Below, one piece after another: positions 49,741 through 57,267 of a stretch of DNA of 64,000 bases. The DNA is from Tatumella sp. JGM118. Its GTDB lineage: Bacteria; Pseudomonadota; Gammaproteobacteria; Enterobacterales; Enterobacteriaceae. The stretch is taken from assembly GCF_018257515.1 (NCBI RefSeq), contig NZ_JAERJR010000001.1, positions 124,001 to 188,000 of the forward strand, read 5' to 3'. The notes beneath the pieces were generated by a model that saw only the letters and a list, made by a program, of their open reading frames with translations, did not search any database and was not told where the DNA came from. Both the position numbers and the translations under genes were made by a program. Positions within the stretch are counted from its first letter, which is position 1; each line of letters starts with the position of its first letter.

Positions 49741-50370
49741 ATGGAACAGGAACAATTTCGGATGGCGGCTGGTATCAGCGCCGGACTCGCTGTGCGCTGG
49801 TTTCGGCCGGTAATGGCTGCAATGGAAGAATTCGGGATACAGACACCGCAGGACCAGGCAATGTTTATCGCCCAGACAGGGCACGAGTCGGGAGGATTCC
49901 GGCAGCTTCTGGAGAGCTTTAACTATACCCCTGAGGCATTACTGACAACCTTCGGAAGACGGATAACCACGTATCAGGCACAAATGCTGGGCCGGAGACG
50001 GGGAAAGCCGGCGCAGCAGGCAGCGATAGCTGCACTGGTGTATCAGAACAGAATGGGCAACCGGTATAAAGATGATGGCTGGAAATACCGCGGTCGCGGG
50101 CTGATACAAATCACCGGCCGCGATAATTACACTGCCTGTGGTACAGCGCTGAATCTGGATCTGGTTTCCATGCCTGAGTTGCTTGAAAAAGACACCGAAG
50201 CTGCCCGCTCTGCAGCCTGGTTTTATGCCTGCCGGGGTTGTCTGCAATGCCCGGGAGACATACTCAGCGTGACACTGTTGATTAACGGTGGCAGGAAGGG
50301 GCTGAAGGAAAGGACTGAACGCTATCAGCGGGCTTTGAGTCAGATGATGGTAAACGGGGAAGCCGGATGA
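49741..50370 (+). CDS. GH19-type endolysin
   Basis: 209 residues, glycoside hydrolase family 19 (chitinase-like) muramidase. Catalytic Glu in QTGHESGGF and the conserved KYRGRGLIQITGRDNY segment are present. No signal peptide, so release depends on the holins. ATG 49741 begins the conserved region. It overlaps the spanin gene by four bases. Confidence 0.93.
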   Translation: MEQEQFRMAAGISAGLAVRWFRPVMAAMEEFGIQTPQDQAMFIAQTGHESGGFRQLLESFNYTPEALLTTFGRRITTYQAQMLGRRRGKPAQQAAIAALVYQNRMGNRYKDDGWKYRGRGLIQITGRDNYTACGTALNLDLVSMPELLEKDTEAARSAAWFYACRGCLQCPGDILSVTLLINGGRKGLKERTERYQRALSQMMVNGEAG

Positions 50371-50891
50371 ATATTAAGCTGATGGCGATAATGCTGTCGG
50401 TGCTGGTGACCTCACTGCTGGGAACTGCAGTGATGACCGCATATTACAGAACGGCCGTGAAACGGGCAGAAAATGCAGAGGCGCAAATCGTTCTGCAGGG
50501 TAAGGTTATCGCGCGTCAGGCAGATTTAGCATCGCTGTACAATAAGGTGGCTGCAGATTCAGTCACGGCAGCAGCCGGTACAGACGCCCGATCACAGGAG
50601 AACGTCATTGAATACAGAACTATCCTCAGGCGCGAAAAAAGCAGTGACTATGCTATCCCTGCTGATATTGCTGACGGGTTGCTCCGCACCACGTACCGTT
50701 TACGTACCGCAGCCCTGCCTGCCTCTGCCAGCCGCACTGACCGCTCCGGTACTGGTGCCGCTTCCTCCGGCAGGCTGACATATTGCCAGGCGGTGTTATG
50801 GATAGCACCGCTACTGGCTGCGATAGAAAAAGCGAACCACCAGCTCGCATCTGTCAGAGAAATACAATCCGTAAATCAGGCAAATCCATAG
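50367..50891 (+). CDS. Inner-membrane spanin (Rz-like)
   Basis: 174 residues: one N-terminal membrane helix (MLSVLVTSLLGTAVMTAYY) then a periplasmic helical domain. Position directly behind the endolysin and the embedded lipoprotein gene identify it as the i-spanin that fuses inner and outer membranes at lysis. Sequence similarity to known Rz families is weak by eye. Confidence 0.78.
   Translation: MNIKLMAIMLSVLVTSLLGTAVMTAYYRTAVKRAENAEAQIVLQGKVIARQADLASLYNKVAADSVTAAAGTDARSQENVIEYRTILRREKSSDYAIPADIADGLLRTTYRLRTAALPASASRTDRSGTGAASSGRLTYCQAVLWIAPLLAAIEKANHQLASVREIQSVNQANP
50650..50778 (+). CDS. Outer-membrane spanin lipoprotein Rz1, nested in Rz
   Basis: A 42-residue protein read in a second frame inside the Rz-like gene: MLSLLILLTGCSAPRT, with lipobox LLTGC, then a proline-rich body (VYVPQPCLPLP ... 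VPLPPAG). This is the textbook Rz1 pattern. A GTG at 50644 or TTG further upstream are alternative starts. Confidence 0.8.
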   Translation: MLSLLILLTGCSAPRTVYVPQPCLPLPAALTAPVLVPLPPAG

Positions 50892-50921
50892 CGTCATTTA
50901 AGATGACTGAGGTCCGTTGAA

Positions 50922-50950
50922 GCCCGGGGAAACTGAAACATCTTGCACAG
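50922..50950. repeat. Direct repeat flanking the YafO module, left copy
   Basis: GCCCGGGGAAACTGAAACAT followed by CTTGCACA recurs at 52046-52075 with few changes (TCCGGGAAAACTAAAACAT, CTTGCACA). The copies bracket the YafO toxin-antitoxin genes. The rest of the gap to 51080 has a TATAAT at 50996 that may serve the module. Confidence 0.6.
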
Positions 50951-51080
50951 CATTTCAGGGACTGATTAGGGGTGTTTTTTAGGCCTGAGTGGTGTGTTAT
51001 AATTGTGCAAATTTTACTCGCTATGCATTATTCATAAGGATCCACATTGCCTGTGAGTATTGTCCCCGCAAGGAGGTTTT

Positions 51081-51230
51081 ATGAGTAAACCAGCAAAACA
51101 GAATCCGGGTGCGGAAAGCTGCAGTCGTGAGAAGATGTTTCGTATTGCTGAAACTGTAAGGGCTCAGCGTGTTCCTGCTTCCCCGGTACAGAGTGATACT
51201 GAGAAAAAAGTGTGTAAGGCATCATCCTGA
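51081..51230 (+). CDS. Putative small antitoxin upstream of YafO-like toxin
   Basis: 49 residues, basic and Ser/Ala-rich, starting at ATG 51081 seven bases after AGGAGG. Its stop overlaps the toxin start (TGATG), the usual coupling of antitoxin and toxin. No DNA-binding motif is evident, so its antitoxin role rests on position only. Confidence 0.55.
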   Translation: MSKPAKQNPGAESCSREKMFRIAETVRAQRVPASPVQSDTEKKVCKASS

Positions 51231-51754
51231 TGGGGGATGAGGTTTTCCTCAGGAATGTTATCTCTGACGACGGACATCGTCTGGTTTTTGATGTAAGCCA
51301 GACGATATCACACAGAATGGGTTCGACTGGTGGACTCACCGAACTCTATGACGGATTCATTGATTACAAAATGCAGAGCGCTGATTTAGGTAATCTTCCC
51401 GCGCCTGACATGTCTGTCCAGATGGAATATCTGACGATTGTTGATTTCTTTGGGAAGGATAAACCTAACCATTTCCCCAAGCCTGCAGCAAAGAACGAAC
51501 AGCTTCATCATGTACATGTCTTTGATGGACACACTGATACCGAACTAAACTCCTGGCTGGCCCGGGCCCAGTCATGGCGTTCCAGTGATACTCTGCTTTT
51601 TTACTCATACTTTCAGTGGAATGGAATACATCACTTTTACGTTCTTGAGTTAGCAGAAGATCCGGAAGGACACTCTTTCCAGAAAAATGAAATAAAAATG
51701 GCCGCGATCATCCGCATGGCGGCAGAGTACAGGAAGAGAGTCATTACTGGCTGA
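51230..51754 (+). CDS. YafO-family mRNA interferase toxin
   Basis: 174 residues. The C-terminal two thirds match the YafO pattern: GFIDYKMQS near the start, HHVHVFDG, LFYSYFQWNGIHHFYVLELA and KMAAIIRMAAEYRKR. YafO in E. coli is a ribosome-dependent RNase. The N-terminal ~50 residues form an extra segment not found in E. coli YafO. Located behind the lysis genes. Confidence 0.78.
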   Translation: MGDEVFLRNVISDDGHRLVFDVSQTISHRMGSTGGLTELYDGFIDYKMQSADLGNLPAPDMSVQMEYLTIVDFFGKDKPNHFPKPAAKNEQLHHVHVFDGHTDTELNSWLARAQSWRSSDTLLFYSYFQWNGIHHFYVLELAEDPEGHSFQKNEIKMAAIIRMAAEYRKRVITG

Positions 51755-52220
51755 GTCACATAAGGAACTCTTCCTTCCTTTCTTTCAGTGATAAAACAAC
51801 ACATACAAAGCTTTCCGGAATACTCACCGGCCTCTCAGCGTTAAAGATTTCAGAGGTTTTGCGATCAGTGATCCTCTGGCCCCTGTTATTTTTATCAACC
51901 TGGCTGATGCACCATCTGGCAGGCTCTTTACGCTGATACATTATGGAGTGGAGTGAGCGGTATCTCTTCTGCCAGTGTTCACGATGAGCACAATACGGAG
52001 AATTTCTGTAATCAGGAGGCAGGAGATTTTCTATTAGGTGTAGCTTCCGGGAAAACTAAAACATCTTGCACACAGGGTCAGGGGTAACCGATAAATTATA
52101 TCAGTATCGGAAGCATTCTGTGGGCAGTAAGGCTCTATTTTCGGAACAGAAAAAGGGATTTAATTACATGATCCTGGAGTCTATATTACTATCCTCTGTT
52201 TCGTCTTTGTGGGAAGAAAA
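51755..52220. other. Gap between YafO module and FtsK-gamma gene
   Basis: About 465 bases. Contains the right copy of the direct repeat (52046-52075). A 61-codon minus-strand frame at 51756-51941 has no recognisable features. Nothing else supported. Confidence 0.45.
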
Positions 52221-52652
52221 ATGAAATTTTTTATCGTTTGGGAGCAATACTCTGAACAGTGGATCTTGACAGCTAAAGGACATAAATTTTTAGATGTAAC
52301 TAACCCTTCAGACATCGATAAAGCCCTGCATGAGTTCCTCGAACATCTTGCTATTGAGCAAGGTATAGACCCTAAATTTCTGGTAGCAGTCAGGTGTGAG
52401 TCAATCCCCTCAGTCCATAAAAAACAAAGCGAACCCTTGCTGCAGGTTACAGCATCGGGAAATAATGAAGCTGATCCCTTATTTGATGAGGTTGTTGCAT
52501 TTGTAGTAAAAAATCGCCGTGCATCCATTGCAGCTATTCAGCGTCAGTTCAAAATTGGCTACAACAGGGCAGCACGGTTTATTGAGCAAATGGAGGCTGA
52601 TGGGATTGTCTCAGAACCAGGACATAATGGTAATCGGGAAGTTCTTTCTTAA
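52221..52652 (+). CDS. Stand-alone FtsK-gamma (winged-helix) domain protein
   Basis: 143 residues. The C-terminal 60 ([47 protein letters not shown]) are the FtsK gamma domain, which reads KOPS sequences that point to dif. The N-terminal half ([16 protein letters not shown]) is of unknown fold. There is no FtsK motor. ATG 52221 is favoured over an upstream GTG. A phage-encoded KOPS binder could interfere with or recruit the host FtsK/XerCD system; this is inference. Confidence 0.85.
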   Translation: MKFFIVWEQYSEQWILTAKGHKFLDVTNPSDIDKALHEFLEHLAIEQGIDPKFLVAVRCESIPSVHKKQSEPLLQVTASGNNEADPLFDEVVAFVVKNRRASIAAIQRQFKIGYNRAARFIEQMEADGIVSEPGHNGNREVLS

Positions 52653-52733
52653 ATAGCGGATACCATTCATCAACTGAGTTGAGACATTCGAACTGTCTTT
52701 TTACAGAATGTCTGTTATTACTCACACGAGGAT

Positions 52734-52762
52734 CCCGCCAGATTTATCTGACGGGTCTTTTT
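52734..52762 (+). terminator. Terminator behind the FtsK-gamma gene
   Basis: CCCGCCAGAT/ATCTGACGGG stem (one mismatch), two-base loop, then TCTTTTTTT. It likely ends the late transcript. Confidence 0.8.
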
Positions 52763-52875
52763 TTAAGGATTATTTGTTTAGTGTAAAAGCACAAATCACA
52801 CCGAAAGTACTGTAAGCATCCCTGAAAAAAGAACCATTCACTTTTAGAGATCCTCCGACATACTGGATATGTTCT

Positions 52876-53076
52876 CTGAAACAGGTGGCTTATTTTCTGG
52901 TGTCCTGGGTTGCGGGGATAATGGGTTCCGGGCTGGTGGGTTCAAAGCTTTAGCTATGGACTAGTTACTGCGATCACCCGCTGGATGCACTCGGGGCTAT
53001 CATAGTGGCAGCAGTGCCTATCCAATTTCTGACATCACTGAGTAACGGCAGTATCGCTCAGAGTCTGACCCGGACA
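52876..53076 (+). pseudogene. Decayed partial copy of the holin gene
   Basis: 201 bases align without gaps to 49240-49440 of the first holin gene (shared CAGGTGGCTTATTTTCTGGT and CACCCGCTGGATGCACTCGG), with about one in ten bases changed and in-frame TAG (AAGCTTTAG) abolishing it. The flanking sequence 52763-52875 and 53077-53246 holds nothing else I can name. Confidence 0.88.
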
Positions 53077-53246
53077 TCCCCAATTTGCCGGTCGGTTACA
53101 ACTGCAAGCAACATCCATTCCTGAGGTAGTGTCGTATCCTTTCGGCTCTGGCATAGATAGTTTTTCGTTTGACAAAAACGGGAGGCATGAGGCCTCTGAC
53201 ATCTAGTCTGATTAAAATGCTTAAGGATAGCTTCGGAACAGAGGAG

Positions 53247-53576
53247 TTAATCATATAACCAGCGTCCTGCCTTTGCTGATTCGATAAGCATGCGGATAGT
53301 GAAGTCCGGGACAGGTATTGGCGGAGGTTTCCTGAAGGGATTCCGGGTTAAAGGTGCAGAGGGGTAGTAAGTTTCAATTTTGAAATGGCCCCGTTCGACA
53401 CTGAATTCCCTGAAAAAGTCATTCATCAGATCTTCAGCTTCAAGTTCGTCAATATTTAGATCGGTATCCAAATCAGTGTCAGGTGTCAGCTCTACCTTTT
53501 TTAGATTGAATAGATAAGTGCCGGCATAAGGCTTCACCAGCTCATACACTTTAGGCTCTATGATTTTATCTGTCAT
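53247..53576 (-). CDS. DUF1493 family protein, copy 1
   Basis: 109 residues. DUF1493 proteins have the pattern PLTPDTDL...EAEDLMNDFFREF and end in FTIRMLIESAKAGRWLYD, nearly identical to the two other copies here. The D-rich stretch followed by a FxxEFxV segment resembles acyl carrier protein helices II-III, but no phosphopantetheine serine is evident. Function unknown. Its upstream partner gene is reduced to a remnant ending in the ATGA overlap. Confidence 0.8.
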   Translation of the reverse strand: MTDKIIEPKVYELVKPYAGTYLFNLKKVELTPDTDLDTDLNIDELEAEDLMNDFFREFSVERGHFKIETYYPSAPLTRNPFRKPPPIPVPDFTIRMLIESAKAGRWLYD

Positions 53577-53718
53577 AACTTATCATTTCCCTGAGCAATA
53601 ATGTTGTAGTTACGTTATGTACAATAGGCGATTGGCAAGATATCAGTGCTAAGGATAATCACTCCGGCTAAAGGAATTGAGCGACCCGTAAAGGGTGAAA
53701 TATTACGAATTCCCAATG
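53573..53718 (-). pseudogene. Remnant of the DUF1493-partner membrane protein gene
   Basis: The minus strand reads RTLGIRNISPFTGRSIPLAG, IILSTDILPIAYCT, a TAA stop, then RNYNIIAQGNDKL and TGA overlapping the DUF1493 start. This matches the C-terminus of the intact copy (GWVILASDVSQISYKTVRDY, NKIARGNDKVW). The N-terminal two thirds are missing, truncated near the immunity gene that ends at 53782. Confidence 0.8.
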
Positions 53719-53781
53719 TTCTGGCAGTTTTTCCTGGCAGTTAAAGTAACGCATAAACTCAGGTTTTGAATTCTGAAGCTG

Positions 53782-54075
53782 CTATTCCTTATCGGCCCTG
53801 ATAATTTTTTGGATAAAAACTCTAAAGAATACCCGGATATCCGTAATAATAATTCCGGGCTGAAAAATTTCCTCAAACGCTTTGTCCGGGTTATCCGGGT
53901 AATCAGTGAGAAAGAGTTCAAATTCGTCGGCCAGTTGGCCCAGAACTTCGGTCGGGCAATCGGAGATGTAGTAATCCATAGCCCCTTCAATAGATTCTGT
54001 TTCACAGATGTAATCGTAATCCTGATTGAGATACGCACCCATCAGATTTTTGATTAACGGATAGGATGTTTTCAC
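53782..54075 (-). CDS. CdiI-like immunity protein, copy 2
   Basis: 97 residues with the pattern of the CdiI_2 immunity family: LMGAYLNQDYDYICETESIE, then a helical acidic body. It parallels the other immunity gene at 54563 (GTLNQDFDYITGAKTIDDAI). The C-terminus (GIIITDIRVFFRVFIQKI) differs. Starts with GTG five bases after the stop of a toxin remnant, so it is an orphan immunity gene whose toxin has decayed. Confidence 0.75.
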   Translation of the reverse strand: MKTSYPLIKNLMGAYLNQDYDYICETESIEGAMDYYISDCPTEVLGQLADEFELFLTDYPDNPDKAFEEIFQPGIIITDIRVFFRVFIQKIIRADKE

Positions 54076-54080
54076 CGTTT

Positions 54081-54302
54081 TTACCCTCCAGGGAAGGCTG
54101 TGAGAATGGACCAGGGTTTACCGTTATAAGGCTTGTGATCCGGAACTATATGTAGCTTCGATGTTGAAATGAGTTCAGTACTGCCCATCCAGATATCCCT
54201 GCCAGCCTTATCGTCGGTTGCTCGATCTGTCATCTGCTTCCTCCACCCGGTAATAGCCCTGGCCTCGATATTAGCGGTATTGTTCTTGAAAAACTGCGGT
54301 AA
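54081..54302 (-). pseudogene. Toxin C-terminal remnant upstream of the orphan immunity gene
   Basis: An open stretch of 73 codons without start reads FFKNNTANIEARAITGWRKQ ... STSKLHIVPDHKPYNGKPW and ILTAFPGG before TAA. The end copies YNGKPYYILTAFP of the intact RNase A-like toxin at 54831, so it is the tail of a related toxin. A possible continuation in another frame lies further upstream (IREAARIITAV). Confidence 0.65.
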
Positions 54303-54562
54303 TTATACGTGCCGCCTCACGGATATCGGTAGATCAGCCGGGCCATTAACAGAACGGTTCACACTGAGGCTTGTCATCTGGTCGCAAGGATAGAACCCTG
54401 CTTAATTTACTTAAGAGCCTTATCAGCGAGAAAGTCCCTTTATTTGGGGGGCCGGGCAATCGAAGACAATAATCTCGTTAGAATCCCGGCAGCAAGGTCG
54501 CAGTGGCGAACAGACGGTGATCATCTGATGAACGAGGCTAATGATTCTTCGGTGACTAACTC

Positions 54563-54853
54563 TCAATTCTTCTCCGCTTTTTCCAGACCCTTAAGCACGC
54601 GTAAAAGCAATCCCTTGCCTTCCTCTGCCGAAAAATAATTACAATAACGCGTTTTGAATTCTGATTTGATAGCATTGTCATCGTTACAAAGAAATGCAAA
54701 CACTTCTTTTTTTAAATCCTGATGGTCTTGGGTAGCTAATCCTTTTGTATAAATATCGATGGCATCATCAATAGTTTTAGCTCCGGTAATATAGTCGAAG
54801 TCCTGATTAAGTGTACCTTCAATCATAATATCAATCTGGGTAGTTGAAAGCAT
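54563..54853 (-). CDS. CdiI_2-type immunity protein to the RNase A-like toxin
   Basis: 96 residues. The N-terminal pattern IDIMIEGTLNQDFDYITGAK and the mostly helical acidic body fit the CdiI_2 immunity family known from Yersinia contact-dependent inhibition. Its start lies inside the toxin gene end (23-base overlap), the usual toxin-immunity coupling. It should bind and neutralise the toxin encoded upstream. Confidence 0.82.
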   Translation of the reverse strand: MLSTTQIDIMIEGTLNQDFDYITGAKTIDDAIDIYTKGLATQDHQDLKKEVFAFLCNDDNAIKSEFKTRYCNYFSAEEGKGLLLRVLKGLEKAEKN

Positions 54854-55685
54854 AATTATAAACCTCCGGAAATGCGGTTAAAATATAATATGGCTTACCA
54901 TTATAAGTTTCGTATTTAAGTACAATCTTTACTTTAGTCGTATTTATTAACTTGTCACTACCTCTGAAAAGTGAGTAACCAATAACTTTTCCGGCATCGT
55001 AGGTAATAATTAGATTATGCCGTGCCTGGCGTGAAGCCCAAATTTTTATCCACTCTTTATTCACCTTCAACGCGTTAGCGATGGATTTCTCTGCCAGGTT
55101 GATATTACTAAATGAACTGACCATATCAGGCTTTCGCATCAGATGTGCAGTACTTTCAAGGCGCTTTGCTAATTCATCCTGTGTTTTGGCAACATGTCTT
55201 GATATCGTATGGCCACCAGGTTTTACCCCTGGTGCTGATTCATGTTGAATCAGTTGGATTCTTCCCACGCGCACAGAAGCTACTCTCACAGCTCCAAGCC
55301 CAATAGAAAAAGCCACCGGCACACCTACATCTACGGTCAATCCAATGTTCCAGGCAGTGTCATCATCAGCGCCGAATTTTTTAGCCATCACCACAGCTAA
55401 ACGGAAAGTTGCACTTTGTATATTTTGACCTGAATAAACCCGTAAAGCAGTATTAATACTGTCCATACTATGGGCTCCAATAACTACGCATGCAGCCTTG
55501 GTCAGACCGGTAGGTTCAGGCACCATGCACAGCGCGCTCACGCCAGCAAGCTCCAACGTCCCCATTACGAGTCCCAGCCCTCCATATAGACGATTACTTA
55601 GCGTCTCACCTTCCGTCACAGAGCTATCAGTCAGTACTGCAGCAAGCTGAACCGGTGAAATCACTATTTTTATGCCATCATCCAT
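54831..55685 (-). CDS. RNase A-like (CdiA-CT type) toxin protein
   Basis: 284 residues. The C-terminal domain (about 157-280) has the bacterial RNase A-like toxin pattern: GGHTISRHV (His159 and His164), FSNINLAEKSIANAL, ARHNLIITYDAGK and KPYYILTAFP. The N-terminal ~150 residues (SPVQLAAVLTDSSVTEGETL, then glycine-rich hydrophobic segments) look like a delivery or membrane-translocating module rather than a CdiA stalk. ATG 55685 follows GAGGATTAATC. It may be an effector for a type VI or other secretion system encoded elsewhere; delivery is inference. Confidence 0.85.
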   Translation of the reverse strand: MDDGIKIVISPVQLAAVLTDSSVTEGETLSNRLYGGLGLVMGTLELAGVSALCMVPEPTGLTKAACVVIGAHSMDSINTALRVYSGQNIQSATFRLAVVMAKKFGADDDTAWNIGLTVDVGVPVAFSIGLGAVRVASVRVGRIQLIQHESAPGVKPGGHTISRHVAKTQDELAKRLESTAHLMRKPDMVSSFSNINLAEKSIANALKVNKEWIKIWASRQARHNLIITYDAGKVIGYSLFRGSDKLINTTKVKIVLKYETYNGKPYYILTAFPEVYNYAFNYPD

Positions 55686-55934
55686 GATTAATCCTCATCT
55701 AAGCAGAAGATATATGTTTATAGAGTTTCCATTTTTCTGGCTTCAACTCCACTGACTGCAAAAATCTAAATTAGTAATACCTTCATCCCCGACATACTAT
55801 TTATCGATTTTTCAGTATTGGAGATTACTTCGCCTTATTTACAGAAGAAGATACGTATGGGATTTTTCCTAAACAAAGCTCTTGCTCCGATAGATACGTA
55901 AGAAAGTCCCTTTGGTCGTGTTGGCTAATAAAAA
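55686..55934. other. Leader region of the toxin gene
   Basis: No gene seen. AGAAAGTCCCTTT near 55900 also occurs near 54431, another trace of local duplication. Confidence 0.4.
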
Positions 55935-56058
55935 CCCCCGGTTATTTTCTGTAGAAGGTATCTGGAAATAACGTCCGGAAATCATCGCTCCCTGAAAGGG
56001 AAGGTTAATCATATAACCAGCGGCCTGCTCTGGCAGATTCAGCGAACATTCTGACGGT
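55935..56058. repeat. 124-bp direct repeat of the DUF1493 cassette, copy A
   Basis: Aligns without gaps to 56871-56994: both start CCCCCGG, share AACGTCCGG, TCGCTCCCTGAAAG, GGTTAATCATATAACC and end CATTCTGACGGT. Each covers the end of a DUF1493 gene and the spacer behind it. Confidence 0.85.
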
Positions 56059-56343
56059 AAATGGCGGGCGCTCAGAGACTATTTTCCTCATGATTGCCCG
56101 GCCTTTTATTAATCGCTTAAGTAAGGGTATTTTGATTATTGGACAGTAACGATTCATATTGATTTCAGAAACATCAATATCAAATTTCTGACCAAAATCT
56201 TCGATCACATAAGGAAGTTCATCGGGAGCGCAATAGTCCTGTAGATGCGTGTCTAATTCCAAAGGGATTGGACGCCACTTCCGGTTAAGCGGTATTGATA
56301 GCTCGTTACGAAAGAATTTAAGAACCTCTTTGTCCGTTACCAT
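56005..56343 (-). CDS. DUF1493 family protein, copy 2
   Basis: 112 residues starting MVTDKEVLKFFRNEL and ending FTVRMFAESARAGRWLYD. The central IPLELDTHLQDYC...ELPYVIEDFGQKFDIDV segment is typical of the family. It overlaps the membrane protein gene upstream by seven bases (ATGGTGA), so both are translated together. Function unknown; the constant pairing suggests that the two proteins interact. Confidence 0.82.
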   Translation of the reverse strand: MVTDKEVLKFFRNELSIPLNRKWRPIPLELDTHLQDYCAPDELPYVIEDFGQKFDIDVSEINMNRYCPIIKIPLLKRLIKGRAIMRKIVSERPPFTVRMFAESARAGRWLYD

Positions 56344-56801
56344 ACCTTATCATTACCCCTGGCAATTTTATTGTAATCACGAACGGTTTTATATGAAATT
56401 TGTGACACGTCAGAGGCTAAGATTACCCAGCCAATGACAGGAATAGTTAGGCCAACAAACGTACCTACTTTGGCGACCATTCGGGGTTTCATTGTCCAGG
56501 GAGTGTAACCGCCGATGAAGGTTGGTAATCTGATCCCGTATGGGAATTTAGCGTTGCCAAAGGCTCTGCGTGATGCTTTTGATAGGTACGAGGTTCCGTC
56601 GATTGCATCGCGAGGCTTGGTTCTCGTTAGCTGATCATTCCTTCCAGCCAGTAAAGCGACTACAGCGGAAAAATCAGCTACCCCTAATCCAGGCTGCTCT
56701 ACAAATTTTTCACAAAAAATCATGAAAAATAGTTCGCTTGCTTTGAGGTTAGATCTTCCTGCATAAAAATAAGTTCCATTTAGTTCTTCAACCGTATCCA
56801 T
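56337..56801 (-). CDS. DUF1493-partner membrane protein, intact copy
   Basis: 154 residues starting MDTVEELNGTYFYAGRSNLK. One clear membrane helix near the C-terminus (VGTFVGLTIPVIGWVILASD) followed by the conserved tail DYNKIARGNDKVW. I do not know its function. It is the only undamaged copy of three; spacing and overlap with the downstream DUF1493 gene are the same in all. Confidence 0.75.
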   Translation of the reverse strand: MDTVEELNGTYFYAGRSNLKASELFFMIFCEKFVEQPGLGVADFSAVVALLAGRNDQLTRTKPRDAIDGTSYLSKASRRAFGNAKFPYGIRLPTFIGGYTPWTMKPRMVAKVGTFVGLTIPVIGWVILASDVSQISYKTVRDYNKIARGNDKVW

Positions 56802-56870
56802 ATGGCCTCCTTGTGTTCAAAAGACGACAGGCTAAAAATACAGAACCAGCTACTGTTTTAAGTTATCAAA

Positions 56871-56994
56871 CCCCCGGATATTTACTGCAGAAGGTGTCTG
56901 GAAACAACGTCCGGGAGTCGTCGCTCCCTGAAAGTAAGGGTTAATCATATAACCATCGGCCTGATTTGGCGGATTCAGCAAACATTCTGACGGT
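56871..56994. repeat. 124-bp direct repeat of the DUF1493 cassette, copy B
   Basis: Second copy of the repeat at 55935-56058. The distance between the copies, 936 bases, is one membrane protein/DUF1493 cassette, so the cassette duplicated in tandem. Confidence 0.85.
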
Positions 56995-57267
56995 GAGCGT
57001 TTTTTTGGATTGGGTTACCGGTTTTTTAGTAAACCAGCTTCGGAAAAACCACGGAATATTCCACGGGAGATAATTTTCAATATTTAATGATGAGACATCA
57101 ATATCAAATTCTTCGGAGAATTTATCTATCGCAAGCGCCAGATCTTCTACTTCAGCATATTCCTGCAGAATAGTGTCTGCATCAAGTGGAATGGATTTCA
57201 TTAGTAACGATTTAACCACCGGTAGTTGCCGGCGAAAGTAATTAAGGACTTTTTCATCGGTCACCAT
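56941..57267 (-). CDS. DUF1493 family protein, copy 3
   Basis: 108 residues, MVTDEKVLNYFRRQLP to FAESAKSGRWLYD, with IPLDADTILQEYAEVEDLAL and FSEEFDIDVSSLN. The last seems the closest of the three to an acyl-carrier-like helix pair but again lacks the carrier serine. Overlaps the frameshifted membrane protein gene by seven bases. Confidence 0.82.
   Translation of the reverse strand: MVTDEKVLNYFRRQLPVVKSLLMKSIPLDADTILQEYAEVEDLALAIDKFSEEFDIDVSSLNIENYLPWNIPWFFRSWFTKKPVTQSKKTLTVRMFAESAKSGRWLYD

Noticed and set aside
51756-51941. 61-codon minus-strand frame behind the YafO-like gene
   Set aside because: No ribosome site or family resemblance.
53247-55685. Full contact-dependent inhibition (cdiBAI) locus
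   Set aside because: No CdiB transporter and no long CdiA filament; only the toxin-type domain and immunity genes.
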